From NCBI RefSeq assembly GCF_003143515.1, contig NZ_CP029343.1, positions 2,418,001 to 2,482,000 of the forward strand: a stretch of DNA of 64,000 bases, read 5' to 3'. The notes below the pieces were generated by a model, which did not search any database, had not been told where the DNA came from, and saw only the letters and a program-made list of their open reading frames with translations. The first letter of the stretch is position 1; each line of letters opens with the position of its first letter. The translations under genes and the position numbers were made by a program. The stretch comes from Massilia oculi (lineage in GTDB: Bacteria; Pseudomonadota; Gammaproteobacteria; Burkholderiales; Burkholderiaceae_D). Shown here piece after piece: positions 40,790 to 50,314 of the stretch.

Positions 40790-42592
40790 TCAAGCCACCT
40801 TCGGCTCGTTACGCAGACGGATATGCAGCTCCTTCAGCTGCTTCTCGTCGACTTCCGACGGGGCGTTGGTCAGCAGGCACTGCGCGCGCTGGGTTTTCGG
40901 GAAGGCGATCACGTCGCGGATCGACTCGGAGCCGGTCATCAGCGTGATCAGGCGATCCAGGCCGAAGGCCAGGCCGCCGTGCGGCGGCGCGCCGTACTGC
41001 AGCGCGTCCAGCAGGAAGCCGAACTTGAGCTGCGCTTCCTCGGCGTCGATCTTCAGCGCGCGGAACACCTTGCTCTGGACTTCTTCGCGGTGGATACGGA
41101 TCGAGCCGCCGCCCAGTTCCCAGCCGTTCAGGACCATGTCGTAGGCCTTGGCGATGCAGGCGCCAGGGTTGGTCTCGAGCATGTCTTCGTGGCCGTCCTT
41201 CGGCGCGGTGAACGGGTGGTGGGTCGCGTTCCAGCGGTCACCGTCTTCGTCGTATTCGAACATCGGGAAGTCGATCACCCACAGCGGCGCCCAGACGTCG
41301 TCGAACAGGCCGGCCTTCTTGCCGAACTCCGAGTGGCCGATCTTGACGCGCAGCGCGCCGAGGGCGTCGTTGACGACCTTGGCTTTGTCCGCGCCGAAGA
41401 AGATCAGGTCGCCGTCTTCGGCGCCCGTCAGTTCCAGGATCTGCGCCAGCACCTCGTCCGAGATGTTCTTGACGATCGGCGACTGCAGGCCGTCACGGCC
41501 CTTCGCCTTCTCGTTGACCTTGATGTAGGCCAGGCCCTTGGCGCCGTAGATCGCGACGAACTGGGTGTAGGCGTCGATTTCCGAACGCGGCATCGAGCCG
41601 CCCTGCGGCACGCGCATGCCGACCACGCGGCCGTTCGGCAGGTTGGCGGCGCTGTTGAACACCTTGAACTCGACCGACTTCATCAGCTCGGTCAGTTCGG
41701 TGAACTCGAGCTTGACGCGCATGTCCGGCTTGTCCGAACCGTACTTGCCCATCGCGGTGGCGAAGTCCATCACCGGGAACGGGTTGGCCAGCTCGATGCC
41801 GGTGGTGTTCTTGAACACGACGCGCATCATCTCTTCGAACAGGTCGCGGATTTCCTGTTCGGTCAGGAACGAGGTCTCGCAGTCGATCTGGGTGAATTCA
41901 GGCTGGCGGTCGGCGCGCAGGTCTTCGTCGCGGAAGCACTTGGTGATCTGGTAGTAGCGGTCGAAGTTGGCGACCATCAGCAGCTGCTTGAACAGCTGCG
42001 GCGACTGCGGCAGCGCGAAGAAGTTGCCGGCGTTGACGCGCGACGGCACCAGGTAGTCGCGCGCGCCTTCCGGGGTCGACTTGGTCAGCATCGGGGTTTC
42101 GATGTCGATGAAGCCCAGGTTGTCCAGGTATTTGCGCACTTCCATCGACACCTTGTAGCGCAGGCGCAGGTTGTGCTGCATCTGCTGGCGGCGCAGGTCG
42201 AGCACGCGGTGCGTCAGGCGCGTCGTTTCCGACAGGTTGTCGTCGTCCAGCTGGAACGGCACCGGCACCGAGGCGTTGAGCACTTCGACTTCGGTCGCGT
42301 TGATCTCGATCTTGCCCGACTTCAGGTTGGCGTTGGCCGTGCCTTCCAGGCGGTTGGTCACGGTGCCGACGATGCGCAGGCAGTACTCGTTGCGCACGTG
42401 CTCGGCCGCCTTGAAGACGGCGGCGTTGTCCGGATGGCAGACCACCTGCACCAGGCCTTCGCGGTCGCGCAGGTCGATGAAGATCACACCGCCGTGGTCA
42501 CGGCGGCGGTGCACCCAGCCGCACAGGCTGACGGTTTGGCCCAGCAGTTCCTCGGTCACGAGGCCGCAGTAGTTGGTACGCATGGTGGACAT
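40790..42592 (-). CDS. aspS: Aspartyl-tRNA synthetase
   Basis: A 600-residue class IIb synthetase. The N-terminal OB fold ([20 protein letters not shown]) binds the anticodon; motif 2 is in [20 protein letters not shown], the bacterial GAD insertion follows, and motif 3 is [16 protein letters not shown]. The ATG at 42592 has GGAA upstream; the Met three codons later also fits. It is located between DUF502 and nudB genes as in related betaproteobacteria. Whether it is the non-discriminating (Asp/Asn) type cannot be told here. Confidence 0.96.
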   Translation of the reverse strand: MSTMRTNYCGLVTEELLGQTVSLCGWVHRRRDHGGVIFIDLRDREGLVQVVCHPDNAAVFKAAEHVRNEYCLRIVGTVTNRLEGTANANLKSGKIEINATEVEVLNASVPVPFQLDDDNLSETTRLTHRVLDLRRQQMQHNLRLRYKVSMEVRKYLDNLGFIDIETPMLTKSTPEGARDYLVPSRVNAGNFFALPQSPQLFKQLLMVANFDRYYQITKCFRDEDLRADRQPEFTQIDCETSFLTEQEIRDLFEEMMRVVFKNTTGIELANPFPVMDFATAMGKYGSDKPDMRVKLEFTELTELMKSVEFKVFNSAANLPNGRVVGMRVPQGGSMPRSEIDAYTQFVAIYGAKGLAYIKVNEKAKGRDGLQSPIVKNISDEVLAQILELTGAEDGDLIFFGADKAKVVNDALGALRVKIGHSEFGKKAGLFDDVWAPLWVIDFPMFEYDEDGDRWNATHHPFTAPKDGHEDMLETNPGACIAKAYDMVLNGWELGGGSIRIHREEVQSKVFRALKIDAEEAQLKFGFLLDALQYGAPPHGGLAFGLDRLITLMTGSESIRDVIAFPKTQRAQCLLTNAPSEVDEKQLKELHIRLRNEPKVA

Positions 42593-42661
42593 AGTTTTCG
42601 TTCCAGGTTGGTTGATTGCTCGCGCCGCCATCGAAGGCGGCCACTATTCTTTGATTCGGTG

Positions 42662-43297
42662 TTACTTGATCGTTGCGACCGGCGCGCTGGCAGGTGCGTT
42701 GGCAACTGCGTCCACCGGCGCGACCACGCCCATCGAGACGATGTACTTCAATGCCGCATCGACCGACATGTCCAGCTCTTTGACGCGGCTGCGCTCCATC
42801 ATCAGGAAGAAGCCGGAGGTCGGGTTCGGCGTGGTCGGCACGTAGACGCTGACGTAGTCGCCGCCCAGGTGTCGCGCCACTTCGCCGCCCGGCGCGCCGG
42901 TAAGGAAAGCGATGGTGTACGAATCGGCATGCGGATACGGCACCAGCACCGCCTGGCGGAAGGCATTGCCCGACGGCGAGAACAGCGTGTCCGACACCTG
43001 CTTGACGCTGCCATACAACGAGCTGACCACCGGCACGCGCTTGAGCAGGCGTTCGCCCAGGCGCACGATGTACTTGCCGACCAGGTTGTTCGTGAGCAGG
43101 CCCGTCAGGAACACGATGGCCAGGGTCAGCACCGCGCCGAAGCCCGGCACGTCCATGCCGAACATGCTGCGTGGTTGCCAGGCGTCGGGCACGAACAGCA
43201 GCGACTGGTCGAGCGTGCTGATGATCAGGTTCAGCACCCAGGCCGTGATGACCAGGGGGACCAGGACCAGCAGGCCGGTGATGAAATATTTGCGCAT
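42662..43297 (-). CDS. DUF502 membrane protein
   Basis: A 211-residue inner-membrane protein with two N-terminal helices (YFITGLLVLVPLVITAWVLN and AVLTLAIVFLTGLLTNNLVG) and the DUF502 blocks LLKRVPVVSSLYGSVKQVSD, FRQAVLVPYPHADSYTIAFL and VPTTPNPTSGFFLMM. Function unknown; plant homologues (COV) are membrane proteins. It lies between fmdB-like and aspS genes on the same strand, a conserved order. Confidence 0.92.
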   Translation of the reverse strand: MRKYFITGLLVLVPLVITAWVLNLIISTLDQSLLFVPDAWQPRSMFGMDVPGFGAVLTLAIVFLTGLLTNNLVGKYIVRLGERLLKRVPVVSSLYGSVKQVSDTLFSPSGNAFRQAVLVPYPHADSYTIAFLTGAPGGEVARHLGGDYVSVYVPTTPNPTSGFFLMMERSRVKELDMSVDAALKYIVSMGVVAPVDAVANAPASAPVATIK

Positions 43298-43343
43298 CGG
43301 ATTCCCGTTGTTCTTGTTGGCGCGCGGCTCCAGCCGCGCCGGA

Positions 43344-43667
43344 TCAGGCGCCGCTCTTGTCGCCGCCGGACGTGCCTGGCGCGGCCGGGGCCGCTGGGGC
43401 CGCCGCCGGGGCACTGGCCTCGGTCGACGCGGCCGGCGTGGCTGCGGCCGCACCATTGCCGGCGGCGCCGGTAGCCGGCGGCGTGCCGCCACGGAAATCG
43501 GTCACGTACCAGCCGGTGCCCTTGAGCTGGAAGCCGGCAGCGGTCACTTGTTTCTTGAAGGACGGCTTGGCGCAGGACGGGCACACGGTCAGGACCGGAT
43601 CCGACATTTTTTGCAGCACATCTTTGGTAAAACCGCATTCTTCGCAGCGGTAGGCGTAAATCGGCAT
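43344..43667 (-). CDS. FmdB-type zinc ribbon protein
   Basis: A 107-residue protein: N-terminal CxxC zinc ribbon (MPIYAYRCEECGFTKDVLQK, LTVCPSCAKPSFKKQVTAAG) then FQLKGTGWYVTDFRG, the FmdB family signature, and a low-complexity Ala/Pro tail of about 45 residues. Role unknown; the family was named from a formamidase regulator. GGAG precedes the ATG. It heads the fmdB-DUF502-aspS-nudB run. Confidence 0.92.
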   Translation of the reverse strand: MPIYAYRCEECGFTKDVLQKMSDPVLTVCPSCAKPSFKKQVTAAGFQLKGTGWYVTDFRGGTPPATGAAGNGAAAATPAASTEASAPAAAPAAPAAPGTSGGDKSGA

Positions 43668-43823
43668 GCTGGGTGCTCCGCAAAAATCTTCAAAACCCTG
43701 AATTATAAAGCTTTTACACGGGCATTTGCCGTTTGCGGGTTACCCCGGCTGGCACAGACCCGGCGTATGGGCAAGTGCGCACGTTTCGATGTTGTTTTTC
43801 ACCATCGTCAACAGGTGTTTCGT

Positions 43824-43996
43824 TTGCTCAAGGATGCCGCAGATGTTTTAATACGGCCTGTTTCACCGAATGTTGGTGACAGGAAACTCCTGCCACTCAC
43901 CGCAAAGAAGAAACAGAAGACTGCGCGATGCCCCCATCAGCGCGGTCCGTACAAGAACACTCGTTTGCCAAGCCCGCGTATGCGGGCTTTTTCTTT
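43824..43996 (+). ncRNA. Candidate small RNA with promoter and terminator
   Basis: A sigma-70-like promoter (TTGCTC at 43824-43829, 17-base spacer, TTTAAT at 43847-43852) predicts a start near 43859. About 110 bases later comes an intrinsic terminator (AGCCCGC-GTAT-GCGGGCT then TTTTTC, 43971-43993). In between, CAGGA-AAC-TCCTG (43880-43892) forms a hairpin. Flanking genes are on the minus strand, so the transcript would be free-standing, about 135 nt. A short peptide is possible but none is convincing. Confidence 0.5.
43971..43996 (+). terminator. Intrinsic terminator
   Basis: Seven-base GC stem AGCCCGC/GCGGGCT with a GTAT loop and a TTTTTCTTT tail on the plus strand. No plus-strand protein gene ends here. 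Confidence 0.8.
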
Positions 43997-44007
43997 ATGT
44001 CCTGCCG

Positions 44008-45570
44008 TCAGAGCAGGTACAGCGCCACCAGCCCCACCCCGAACCCGGCCGCCATGCAGGTCAGGAAGGCCAGCATGCGGTTGGTGCGGCGCTGCTCGAG
44101 CAGCATCATGGCCATCATGTCGCCATTGCCAACATGCGGGTTGGTCAACTGTCCCTTCGACTCGCGCTCCAGCAGCTGGAACACCAGGCGCGGCAGCTGC
44201 GGGAAGATCTGGGCGTAGCGCGGCGCTTCGGCGCGCAGGCGGTCGGTCAGGCCTTTCCAGCCAACCTGCTCCGTCATCCAGCGCTCGAGATACGGCTTGG
44301 CCGTCTTCCACAGGTCGAGGTCGGGATCGAGCTGGCGTCCCAGGCCTTCGATATTGAGCAGGGTCTTTTGCAGCAGCACGAGCTGTGGCTGCACCTCGAC
44401 GTTGAACCGGCGCGAGGTCTGGAACAGGCGCAGCAGCACCTGGCCGAACGAGATGTCCTTCAGCGGGCGGTCGAAGATCGGCTCGCAGCAGGCGCGCACC
44501 GCGGCCTCCAGCTCGTCCACGCGCGTGGTCGAGGGCGCCCAGCCCGACTCGATGTGGGCCTCGGCCACGCGCTTGTAGTCGCGGCGGAAGAAGGCCAGGA
44601 AGTTCTGCGACAGGTAATCCTTGTCGAAATCGTTCAGCGTGCCGACGATGCCGAAGTCCAGCGCGATATAGCGGCCCAGGGTCTCCGGCGCGGTCGAGAC
44701 CAGGATGTTCCCCGGGTGCATATCGGCGTGGAAGAAACCGTCACGGAACACCTGGGTGAAGAAGATCTCCACGCCGTCGCTCGACAGCTTCTTGAGGTCG
44801 ACGCCGGCGGCGGCCAGGCGGTCGATCTGCGAAATCGGGATGCCGTACATGCGCTCCATCACGATCACGCTGCTCGAGCAGTAGTCCCAGTACATCTCGG
44901 GCACCATCAGCAAGTCGGAGCCGGCGAAGTTGCGGCGCAGCTGGCTGGCGTTCGCCGCCTCGCGCATCAGGTCCAGCTCGTCGTGCAGGTATTTGTCGAA
45001 CTCGGCCACGACTTCGCGCGGCTTCAGGCGCCGGGCCTCGCCCCACACGCGCTCGATCAGGCTGGCCGCCAGATTCATCAGGGCCATGTCTTCGTCGATC
45101 AGCTTCTTCATGCCGGGACGCAGCACCTTGACCGCCACCTCCTTGCCATCCTTGAGCTGGGCGAAGTGGACCTGGGCGATCGAGGCCGAGGCCACCGGCT
45201 CCCGGTCGAAGCGGGCGAACAGCTCGTCGGGATGGGCGCCCAGCGAGCGCGTGATCTGGGCCACCGCCAGGTCGGAGCCGAACGGCGGCACCCGGTCCTG
45301 CAGCAGCGCCAGCTCGTCGGCGATATCGGGCGGCACCAGGTCGCGCCGGGTCGACAGCACCTGGCCGAACTTCACGAAGATCGGGCCCAGCTCTTCCAGC
45401 GCCTGGCGCAGGCGGATCGCGCGCGGCGAGGTGATCTTGCGCCAGAAGAAGAAGGTGTTCATCAGGCGCGCGGTGCGCGGGGCATTGATGCTGGTAACGG
45501 CGATCTCGTCCAGGCCGTACTTGGTGAAGACGGTGAGGATGCGCAGCAGGCGCAGGAATTTCAATATCAT
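44008..45570 (-). CDS. ubiB: Ubiquinone biosynthesis kinase-like protein UbiB
   Basis: A 520-residue atypical kinase (ABC1/ADCK/UbiB) required for ubiquinone synthesis, thought to use ATPase activity to handle lipid intermediates. The KxGQ motif is [20 protein letters not shown], the Ala-rich nucleotide loop [14 protein letters not shown], kinase Lys in VAVKVLRPG, the catalytic [11 protein letters not shown] and [10 protein letters not shown]. The C-terminal helix [20 protein letters not shown] anchors it to the membrane. Its ATG overlaps the ubiJ stop by 4 bases. Confidence 0.95.
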   Translation of the reverse strand: MILKFLRLLRILTVFTKYGLDEIAVTSINAPRTARLMNTFFFWRKITSPRAIRLRQALEELGPIFVKFGQVLSTRRDLVPPDIADELALLQDRVPPFGSDLAVAQITRSLGAHPDELFARFDREPVASASIAQVHFAQLKDGKEVAVKVLRPGMKKLIDEDMALMNLAASLIERVWGEARRLKPREVVAEFDKYLHDELDLMREAANASQLRRNFAGSDLLMVPEMYWDYCSSSVIVMERMYGIPISQIDRLAAAGVDLKKLSSDGVEIFFTQVFRDGFFHADMHPGNILVSTAPETLGRYIALDFGIVGTLNDFDKDYLSQNFLAFFRRDYKRVAEAHIESGWAPSTTRVDELEAAVRACCEPIFDRPLKDISFGQVLLRLFQTSRRFNVEVQPQLVLLQKTLLNIEGLGRQLDPDLDLWKTAKPYLERWMTEQVGWKGLTDRLRAEAPRYAQIFPQLPRLVFQLLERESKGQLTNPHVGNGDMMAMMLLEQRRTNRMLAFLTCMAAGFGVGLVALYLL

Positions 45571-46244
45571 CGACGATCCGGGTGGTGGTCTGCGCTGGTC
45601 AATATGACGGAGGGGGTGGCGGCATCGCGCTGGGCCAGCGCTTGCTCGAGTCTTGCCACGCGCTTGGCGGTACGCTCGACGTCGTCGCGCAGGCGCACCA
45701 CGTCGGCGGCGAAGGCTTCGCGCTGCGCGGGCCGCACCAGCACCGGCCTTTCCTCGGCCAGGAACTCGGCCAGGTTCTCGGCCAGGCGCCGCGTCGCCTC
45801 GGTCGCGCCGCCGGCGGCGCGGCGCGCGGTCTTGACCAGGCGATGGGCGCCCAGCGGCCCCACCACCCGCTCGAGGTCGTGCTCGGCGTCCCAGCGCAGG
45901 CCATTGGCCAGCTGCGAGATCACGTTGGCGAACTCGGCGTCGCCTTCGATCTTCACGTACGACAGCGCGCGCGTGCGGTCCTGGGCGATCAGCGGCAGGT
46001 CGGCCGGCTTCACGCGGATCGTGACGCTGGCCGCGGCTTCTCCCTGGCCGGCTTCGAGCAGGCCATCGCGGCCGACGCGCATGCGCAACCGGGCCAGGCC
46101 GGCGTCGATGCAGGCGTCCTTGCCTGCATGGCGCATGAGCAAGGCCCTGGCCCAGGCTTCCTGGGCCAGCAAGTGGTTGATCGCGGCGACCGCGGGCAGC
46201 GTGAAAGCGTGCTGAGGCGACAACGAGGAAAGACTAGGAAACAT
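45567..46244 (-). CDS. ubiJ: Ubiquinone biosynthesis accessory factor UbiJ
   Basis: A 225-residue protein with an N-terminal SCP2 lipid-binding domain ([40 protein letters not shown]) and a C-terminal coiled coil ([20 protein letters not shown]). UbiJ pairs with UbiK and organises the soluble Ubi complex. The ATG at 46244 follows GAGGG. It is directly before ubiB with an ATGA overlap. A transcription terminator lies just upstream, so read-through or a very short leader must feed it. Confidence 0.9.
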   Translation of the reverse strand: MFPSLSSLSPQHAFTLPAVAAINHLLAQEAWARALLMRHAGKDACIDAGLARLRMRVGRDGLLEAGQGEAAASVTIRVKPADLPLIAQDRTRALSYVKIEGDAEFANVISQLANGLRWDAEHDLERVVGPLGAHRLVKTARRAAGGATEATRRLAENLAEFLAEERPVLVRPAQREAFAADVVRLRDDVERTAKRVARLEQALAQRDAATPSVILTSADHHPDRR

Positions 46245-46257
46245 GGAAGAACGACCC

Positions 46258-46300
46258 TCAAAAAACAAAACCGCCCGGGTTGATGCGGGCGGTTTTGATC
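46258..46300 (-). terminator. Terminator after the Tim44-like gene, abutting ubiJ
   Basis: AAAACCGCCCG pairs with CGGGCGGTTTT around GGTTGATG, with a T-rich tail on the minus strand (plus-strand AAAAAACAAAA from 46260). It follows the Tim44-like stop (46376) and sits immediately upstream of the ubiJ Shine-Dalgarno. Confidence 0.8.
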
Positions 46301-46375
46301 TTACCAGTTTGCCGGGCGCAAACCCGGTGGCACGGAATGTTTATCGAAAAATAATTCCGTCAAAACCATGCGAGC

Positions 46376-47359
46376 TCAGCTGGTCTGCTGGATACCGGCC
46401 AGCACCCAGCCGCCCGAGCCCGACAACGGCTTCGACATGTTCCAGACCTCGACGAACGGTTCCGGCAGCGCGTCCTTGGCGCTGCGGATCATGGCGTTGA
46501 ACTGCACGCTCGCCAGGTAGTCGGTCGCGGTCTTCTCGATGCCCAGCAGCTGGGCGTCGATGTTGACGACGTCGGTATAGTCGGCCACGCCGCCGCGCTC
46601 CTGGATCTGCATCTTCAGCTCGGCGAACACTTCAGGCGCGGTGAATTCGCGCAGGTCGTCGGTGTCGCCGCGATCCCAGGCCGCCTGCATGCGGATGAAG
46701 GACGATTTCGCATGGCGCAGGAAGCTTTCGGTATCGAAGTCGCCCGGCACGCCCCATTGCTGGTAGGCCGGCGCGGCAGCAGCAGCGCCGCCGAAGCCGG
46801 CTGTGGCGCCTTTATCCAGGCCTACATTGCCCTGGAAAGCAGCCGGCTGATTGCGCAGGCCGGAACCGATCTCCGGCGTGGCGGTCGAACCGGCAGGCGG
46901 CTGGAAGCCACCGAAGCCGCCCGCGGTCGCCGCGGTCGGATTGGCTGGGGTGTCCTTGCGGCGCACCATGCGCACGATGAACATGATGACCAGGCCGATC
47001 AACGCGACCATCAGGATGGTCGAGATGATGCTGGCCAGTGCGCCGCCGATGCCCAGGTGCGACAGCAGCGCGCCCAGGCCCAGGCCCAGCAGTGCGCCAC
47101 CCAGAATATTACGCATCATGCTGGGTTTCTTGGCAGCCGCAGCCGCGCCAGCGGCGCCTGCGCCCGCTGCAGCCGGCGCTGCCGAATTCGGGGTCTGGCG
47201 CTGCATGTTCTGGGCTGGCGCCGGGGCCGGGCCCTGCTGCTGCACGGACTGCGATTGCCGTCCGATCGAGCGCTTGCCGCCCATTGGTCGGGCGAAGGCG
47301 TCCGCCACCATCGCGAACGCGGTGACCGCCAACATCGTCGTGACCAGGAATTTTTTCAT
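46376..47359 (-). CDS. Tim44-like domain protein
   Basis: A 327-residue exported or membrane protein: signal MKKFLVTTMLAVTAFAMVADA, a low-complexity Gln/Pro/Ala stretch, two hydrophobic segments (ILGGALLGLGLGALLSHLGI and IISTILMVALIGLVIMFIV), and a C-terminal Tim44-like domain (DTESFLRHAKSSFIRMQAAW, VNIDAQLLGIEKTATDYLAS). Bacterial members are uncharacterised; the fold binds lipid in mitochondrial Tim44. It separates ubiE (22 bases upstream) from ubiJ. Confidence 0.88.
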   Translation of the reverse strand: MKKFLVTTMLAVTAFAMVADAFARPMGGKRSIGRQSQSVQQQGPAPAPAQNMQRQTPNSAAPAAAGAGAAGAAAAAKKPSMMRNILGGALLGLGLGALLSHLGIGGALASIISTILMVALIGLVIMFIVRMVRRKDTPANPTAATAGGFGGFQPPAGSTATPEIGSGLRNQPAAFQGNVGLDKGATAGFGGAAAAAPAYQQWGVPGDFDTESFLRHAKSSFIRMQAAWDRGDTDDLREFTAPEVFAELKMQIQERGGVADYTDVVNIDAQLLGIEKTATDYLASVQFNAMIRSAKDALPEPFVEVWNMSKPLSGSGGWVLAGIQQTS

Positions 47360-47381
47360 CGTCTCCGTCCTTAGAATGACA

Positions 47382-48116
47382 CTACAGTTTGATACCGGTG
47401 TGCAATGCGGCCACACCCGCCGTCAGGTTGAAATACTGGACCCGCTCCAGTCCTGCTTCCTGCATCATTCCCTTCAGGGTGTCCTGGTCGGGATGCATGC
47501 GGATCGATTCGGCCAGGTAGCGATAGCTCTCGGCATCGCCGGCGATCTTCTGGCCCAGCCACGGCAGCACCGAGAACGAATACACATCGTACGGCTTCTG
47601 CAGCGGTGCGATCACTTTCGAGAATTCCAGCACCAGCAGCTTGCCGCCCGGCTTGAGCACCCGGCGCATCTCGGCCAGGGCCTGGTCTTTGTGGGTCATG
47701 TTGCGCAGCCCGAAGGCAACGCTGACCCGATCGAAATAATTGTCCGGGAACGGCAGTTTTTCGGCATCACACAACATGGTTGGGGTGACAAGCCCTTTAT
47801 TCAAGAGGCGATCGCGCCCGACGCGCAGCATCGACTCGTTGATGTCGGTGAGCCAGACCTCGCCGGTCTTGCCCGCCTGCTTCGCGAACGCCTTGGCCAG
47901 GTCGCCGGTGCCGCCCGCGATGTCGAGCACCTTGAAGCCGGGACGCACGCCGGCCTGGGCGATCGTGAACATCTTCCAGGCGCGGTGCAGGCCGGCCGAC
48001 ATCAGGTCGTTCATGACGTCGTACTTCGAGGCGACCGAATGGAAAACCTTGGCGACTTCCTGGACCTTCTGGTCCTCGGCGACAGTCTTGTAGCCGAAGT
48101 GAGTGGTATTGGTCAT
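47382..48116 (-). CDS. ubiE: Ubiquinone/menaquinone C-methyltransferase UbiE
   Basis: A 244-residue SAM-dependent C-methyltransferase (UbiE/COQ5) acting on the benzoquinol ring. Signature start [20 protein letters not shown] and [17 protein letters not shown] site [38 protein letters not shown], and [18 protein letters not shown] use the ATG at 48116, which yields the canonical N-terminus. It heads the ubiE-tim44-ubiJ-ubiB stretch. Confidence 0.95.
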   Translation of the reverse strand: MTNTTHFGYKTVAEDQKVQEVAKVFHSVASKYDVMNDLMSAGLHRAWKMFTIAQAGVRPGFKVLDIAGGTGDLAKAFAKQAGKTGEVWLTDINESMLRVGRDRLLNKGLVTPTMLCDAEKLPFPDNYFDRVSVAFGLRNMTHKDQALAEMRRVLKPGGKLLVLEFSKVIAPLQKPYDVYSFSVLPWLGQKIAGDAESYRYLAESIRMHPDQDTLKGMMQEAGLERVQYFNLTAGVAALHTGIKL

Positions 48117-48598
48117 ATGTGCGAAACGGTTGGGTGTTGCCGCATTATACAAGCAGGCCGGCGCTGGACCGCGCCATTGGCGGCCGGGGCGCCGCCACGG
48201 CCCGATCGACACCGTTTGCTGCCTCGGGGCATCGTTCACAAGCCCTTGTTGGACAGGCACAACGCATCGAGCGCTAACAAGGCGCTCAGCAGCGACACTT
48301 CGACATATCCACCCTTCCCCGCCAGGCCTGACCCCGGTAGGATCAATGCCATACCATCAATGAAATAGCATCAAGACTCATACCGAAAAGTAAATACTTC
48401 GTTCACCGTTGCACATGTCATTAATTTTCTATTAATGTTTGTGCGCCATGCCATGCGTTTTTCAGGTTTAATTGAACAATACTTTTCGTGTCAGCAATCC
48501 GCCTGACGGGATCGGCTGGCGCACGGATGCGTCGCGTCGTCGCGCACCGGAACTCATAACAACGAAGCTGGCGAATGCCGGTCATAACGAGGGACACG
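48117..48598. other. Intergenic region, divergent promoters of ubiE and the EBP
   Basis: No gene supported. The right half, from about 48360 on, is AT-richer. Promoters for ubiE (minus) and the sigma-54 activator (plus) are expected here but none is distinctive. Confidence 0.5.
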
Positions 48599-49936
48599 GT
48601 GTCTGTAAAACGTCTTTTATGCATTTCGGGTGAAGGCAGCACCCGCGCACGGGCCTGCCACGGCGAGCTGGCCGGCTGGGACCTGTGTGTGGTCGAGAGC
48701 ATTGCCGCCGCACGCAAGGTCCTGTCGCAGCAGCACTATGGCGTCGGCCTGCTGCTCGACAGCAGCGACGGCGCGGGCGACGCCGAGATCGAACGCTTCC
48801 TGCGCCAGCACCATCACACGCGCTGGATCGGCGTGTTCGATGCGGGGCGCCTCGACCAGCCGGCGCTGCGCGAGCTGATCGCCGCCCACCTGTTCGATTT
48901 CCATACCCGGCCGGTCGACGCCCTGCGCCTGAAACATTCGCTGGGGCACGCGCACGGCATGGCCGCGCTGGCCAAGGACACGGCGCCGCGGCGCCAGTCC
49001 GCGCACCGGGCCAGCCACATCGACGGCGCCTCGCGCGCCATCGTGCACCTGCGCGCCCACATCGACAAAATCGCCATGGTCGACGCGCCGGTGCTGATCG
49101 CCGGCGAGAGCGGCAGCGGCAAGGAACTCGCGGCCCAGGAAATCCACCTGCGCTCGCAACGCGCTGGCGGCCCCTTCATCGCCATCAATTGCGCGGCGGT
49201 GGCGCCTGCCCTGATCCATTCCGAACTGTTCGGCCACGAGCGCGGCGCATTCACCGGCGCCACCCGCGACAAGCAGGGCCTGCTCGAGGCGGCGTCCGGC
49301 GGCAGCATCTTCCTGGACGAGATCGGCGACCTGCCGCTCGACCTGCAGGCCAGCCTGCTGCGCTTCCTGCAGGAACGCGTCATTTATCGCGTCGGCGGCA
49401 CCCGCACCATCGCGGTCGATGCGCGCGTGATCGCCGCCACCCACGTCAACCTGCCGCAGGCCGTGGCCGAAGGACGCTTCCGCGAAGACCTGTACTACCG
49501 CCTCAGCGTGTTCCCGATCCGGGTGCCGCCGCTGCGCGAACGCAAGGAAGACTTGCCGCTGCTGACCGACCTCATCTTTAACAAGTACGCCGCCGAACGC
49601 AGTCCGCAGCTGAAGGGCGTGAGCCGCGAAGCGCTGCAGGCGATGGCGCGCTACGACTGGCCGGGCAATGTGCGCGAACTCATCAACCGGGTACGGCGCG
49701 CCATGGTGCTGGCCGAACACCGCCTGGTCATGCCGGAGGACCTCGACCTGCCCAGCGCCGGCCCGATCTGCCCGGTCAGGGAAGGTCTCGGCAATTCGCG
49801 CCTCTCGGCCGAACGCATCGCCATCGGCGAGAGCCTGGCGCGCAGCGGCAACAACATCAGCCAGGCCGCGCGCGACCTCGGTGTCTCGCGCATGACACTG
49901 TATCGCCTGATGGCCAAGCACGCGATTTCCTCGTAA
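48599..49936 (+). CDS. Sigma-54 activator with VpsR-like N-terminus
   Basis: About 445 residues. The N-terminal ~125 residues (KRLLCISGEGSTRARACHGE, WIGVFDAGRLDQPALRELIA) form a VpsR-type degenerate receiver lacking the phosphorylatable Asp. The AAA+ domain is complete: Walker A AGESGSGKELAAQEIH, GAFTGA loop contacting sigma-54, Walker B SIFLDEIGDLPLDL, and YDWPGNVRELINRVRRA. A C-terminal Fis-type HTH follows (NNISQAARDLGVSRMTLYRL). The GTG at 48599 has GAGGG; ATG 48575 is an alternative. VpsR in Vibrio controls biofilm matrix genes with cyclic di-GMP. A sigma-54 promoter and a secreted-matrix-like cluster lie immediately downstream, its likely target. Confidence 0.88.
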   Translation: MSVKRLLCISGEGSTRARACHGELAGWDLCVVESIAAARKVLSQQHYGVGLLLDSSDGAGDAEIERFLRQHHHTRWIGVFDAGRLDQPALRELIAAHLFDFHTRPVDALRLKHSLGHAHGMAALAKDTAPRRQSAHRASHIDGASRAIVHLRAHIDKIAMVDAPVLIAGESGSGKELAAQEIHLRSQRAGGPFIAINCAAVAPALIHSELFGHERGAFTGATRDKQGLLEAASGGSIFLDEIGDLPLDLQASLLRFLQERVIYRVGGTRTIAVDARVIAATHVNLPQAVAEGRFREDLYYRLSVFPIRVPPLRERKEDLPLLTDLIFNKYAAERSPQLKGVSREALQAMARYDWPGNVRELINRVRRAMVLAEHRLVMPEDLDLPSAGPICPVREGLGNSRLSAERIAIGESLARSGNNISQAARDLGVSRMTLYRLMAKHAISS

Positions 49937-50314
49937 GCCTCGGCCCTCCCCTCGCGTCGTCCTCTTCCTACGACCATCCCCCTTGATTTGACAGGCTTTT
50001 CCCGCCAGCGCGTTGCCACCCGGCAGCGCGTTGCAGCGCCATTATCACTCTGGCGCGGGGGCCCGATGGTTGCAACTTGATACAGTTTTATGACCGTTCT
50101 GTTAAGTTTGTCACAGGTCTGAGACACTTTATTTTTTAGCTATTGTTCTGCTTCATTTCCCCCTGTAGCACCGCTGAAACTCATCAAAATAGTCCTACAT
50201 AATCAAGGAGTTAAAAAAGCGGCATTCACCTGGCATGGGAACTGCTATTGGACGAGTGGACCGGGTGTCATGGGACCCCGGGAATTCAACTCAGTGACAA
50301 TTAGGGGAGCAACA
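49937..50314. promoter_or_regulatory. Regulatory region of the secreted-protein cluster
   Basis: A 378-base gap after the activator gene. It includes two direct copies of CAGCGCGTTGC at 50006-50016 and 50024-50034, 18 bases apart, as candidate activator sites, then AT-richer sequence, then the sigma-54 promoter at 50231-50246 and GGGGAGC before the ATG. Confidence 0.6.
50231..50246 (+). promoter_or_regulatory. Sigma-54 (-24/-12) promoter
   Basis: TGGCATGGGAACTGCT has the invariant GG (50232-50233) and GC (50244-50245) at the correct 10-base spacing and agrees with the consensus TGGCACG-N4-TTGCW at most other positions. It predicts transcription from about 50257, 58 bases before the ATG at 50315, and fits the sigma-54 activator encoded upstream. 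Confidence 0.8.

Noticed and set aside
40310..43474. A 1054-codon plus-strand frame
   Set aside because: Antisense to nudB, aspS and DUF502, which are unmistakable.
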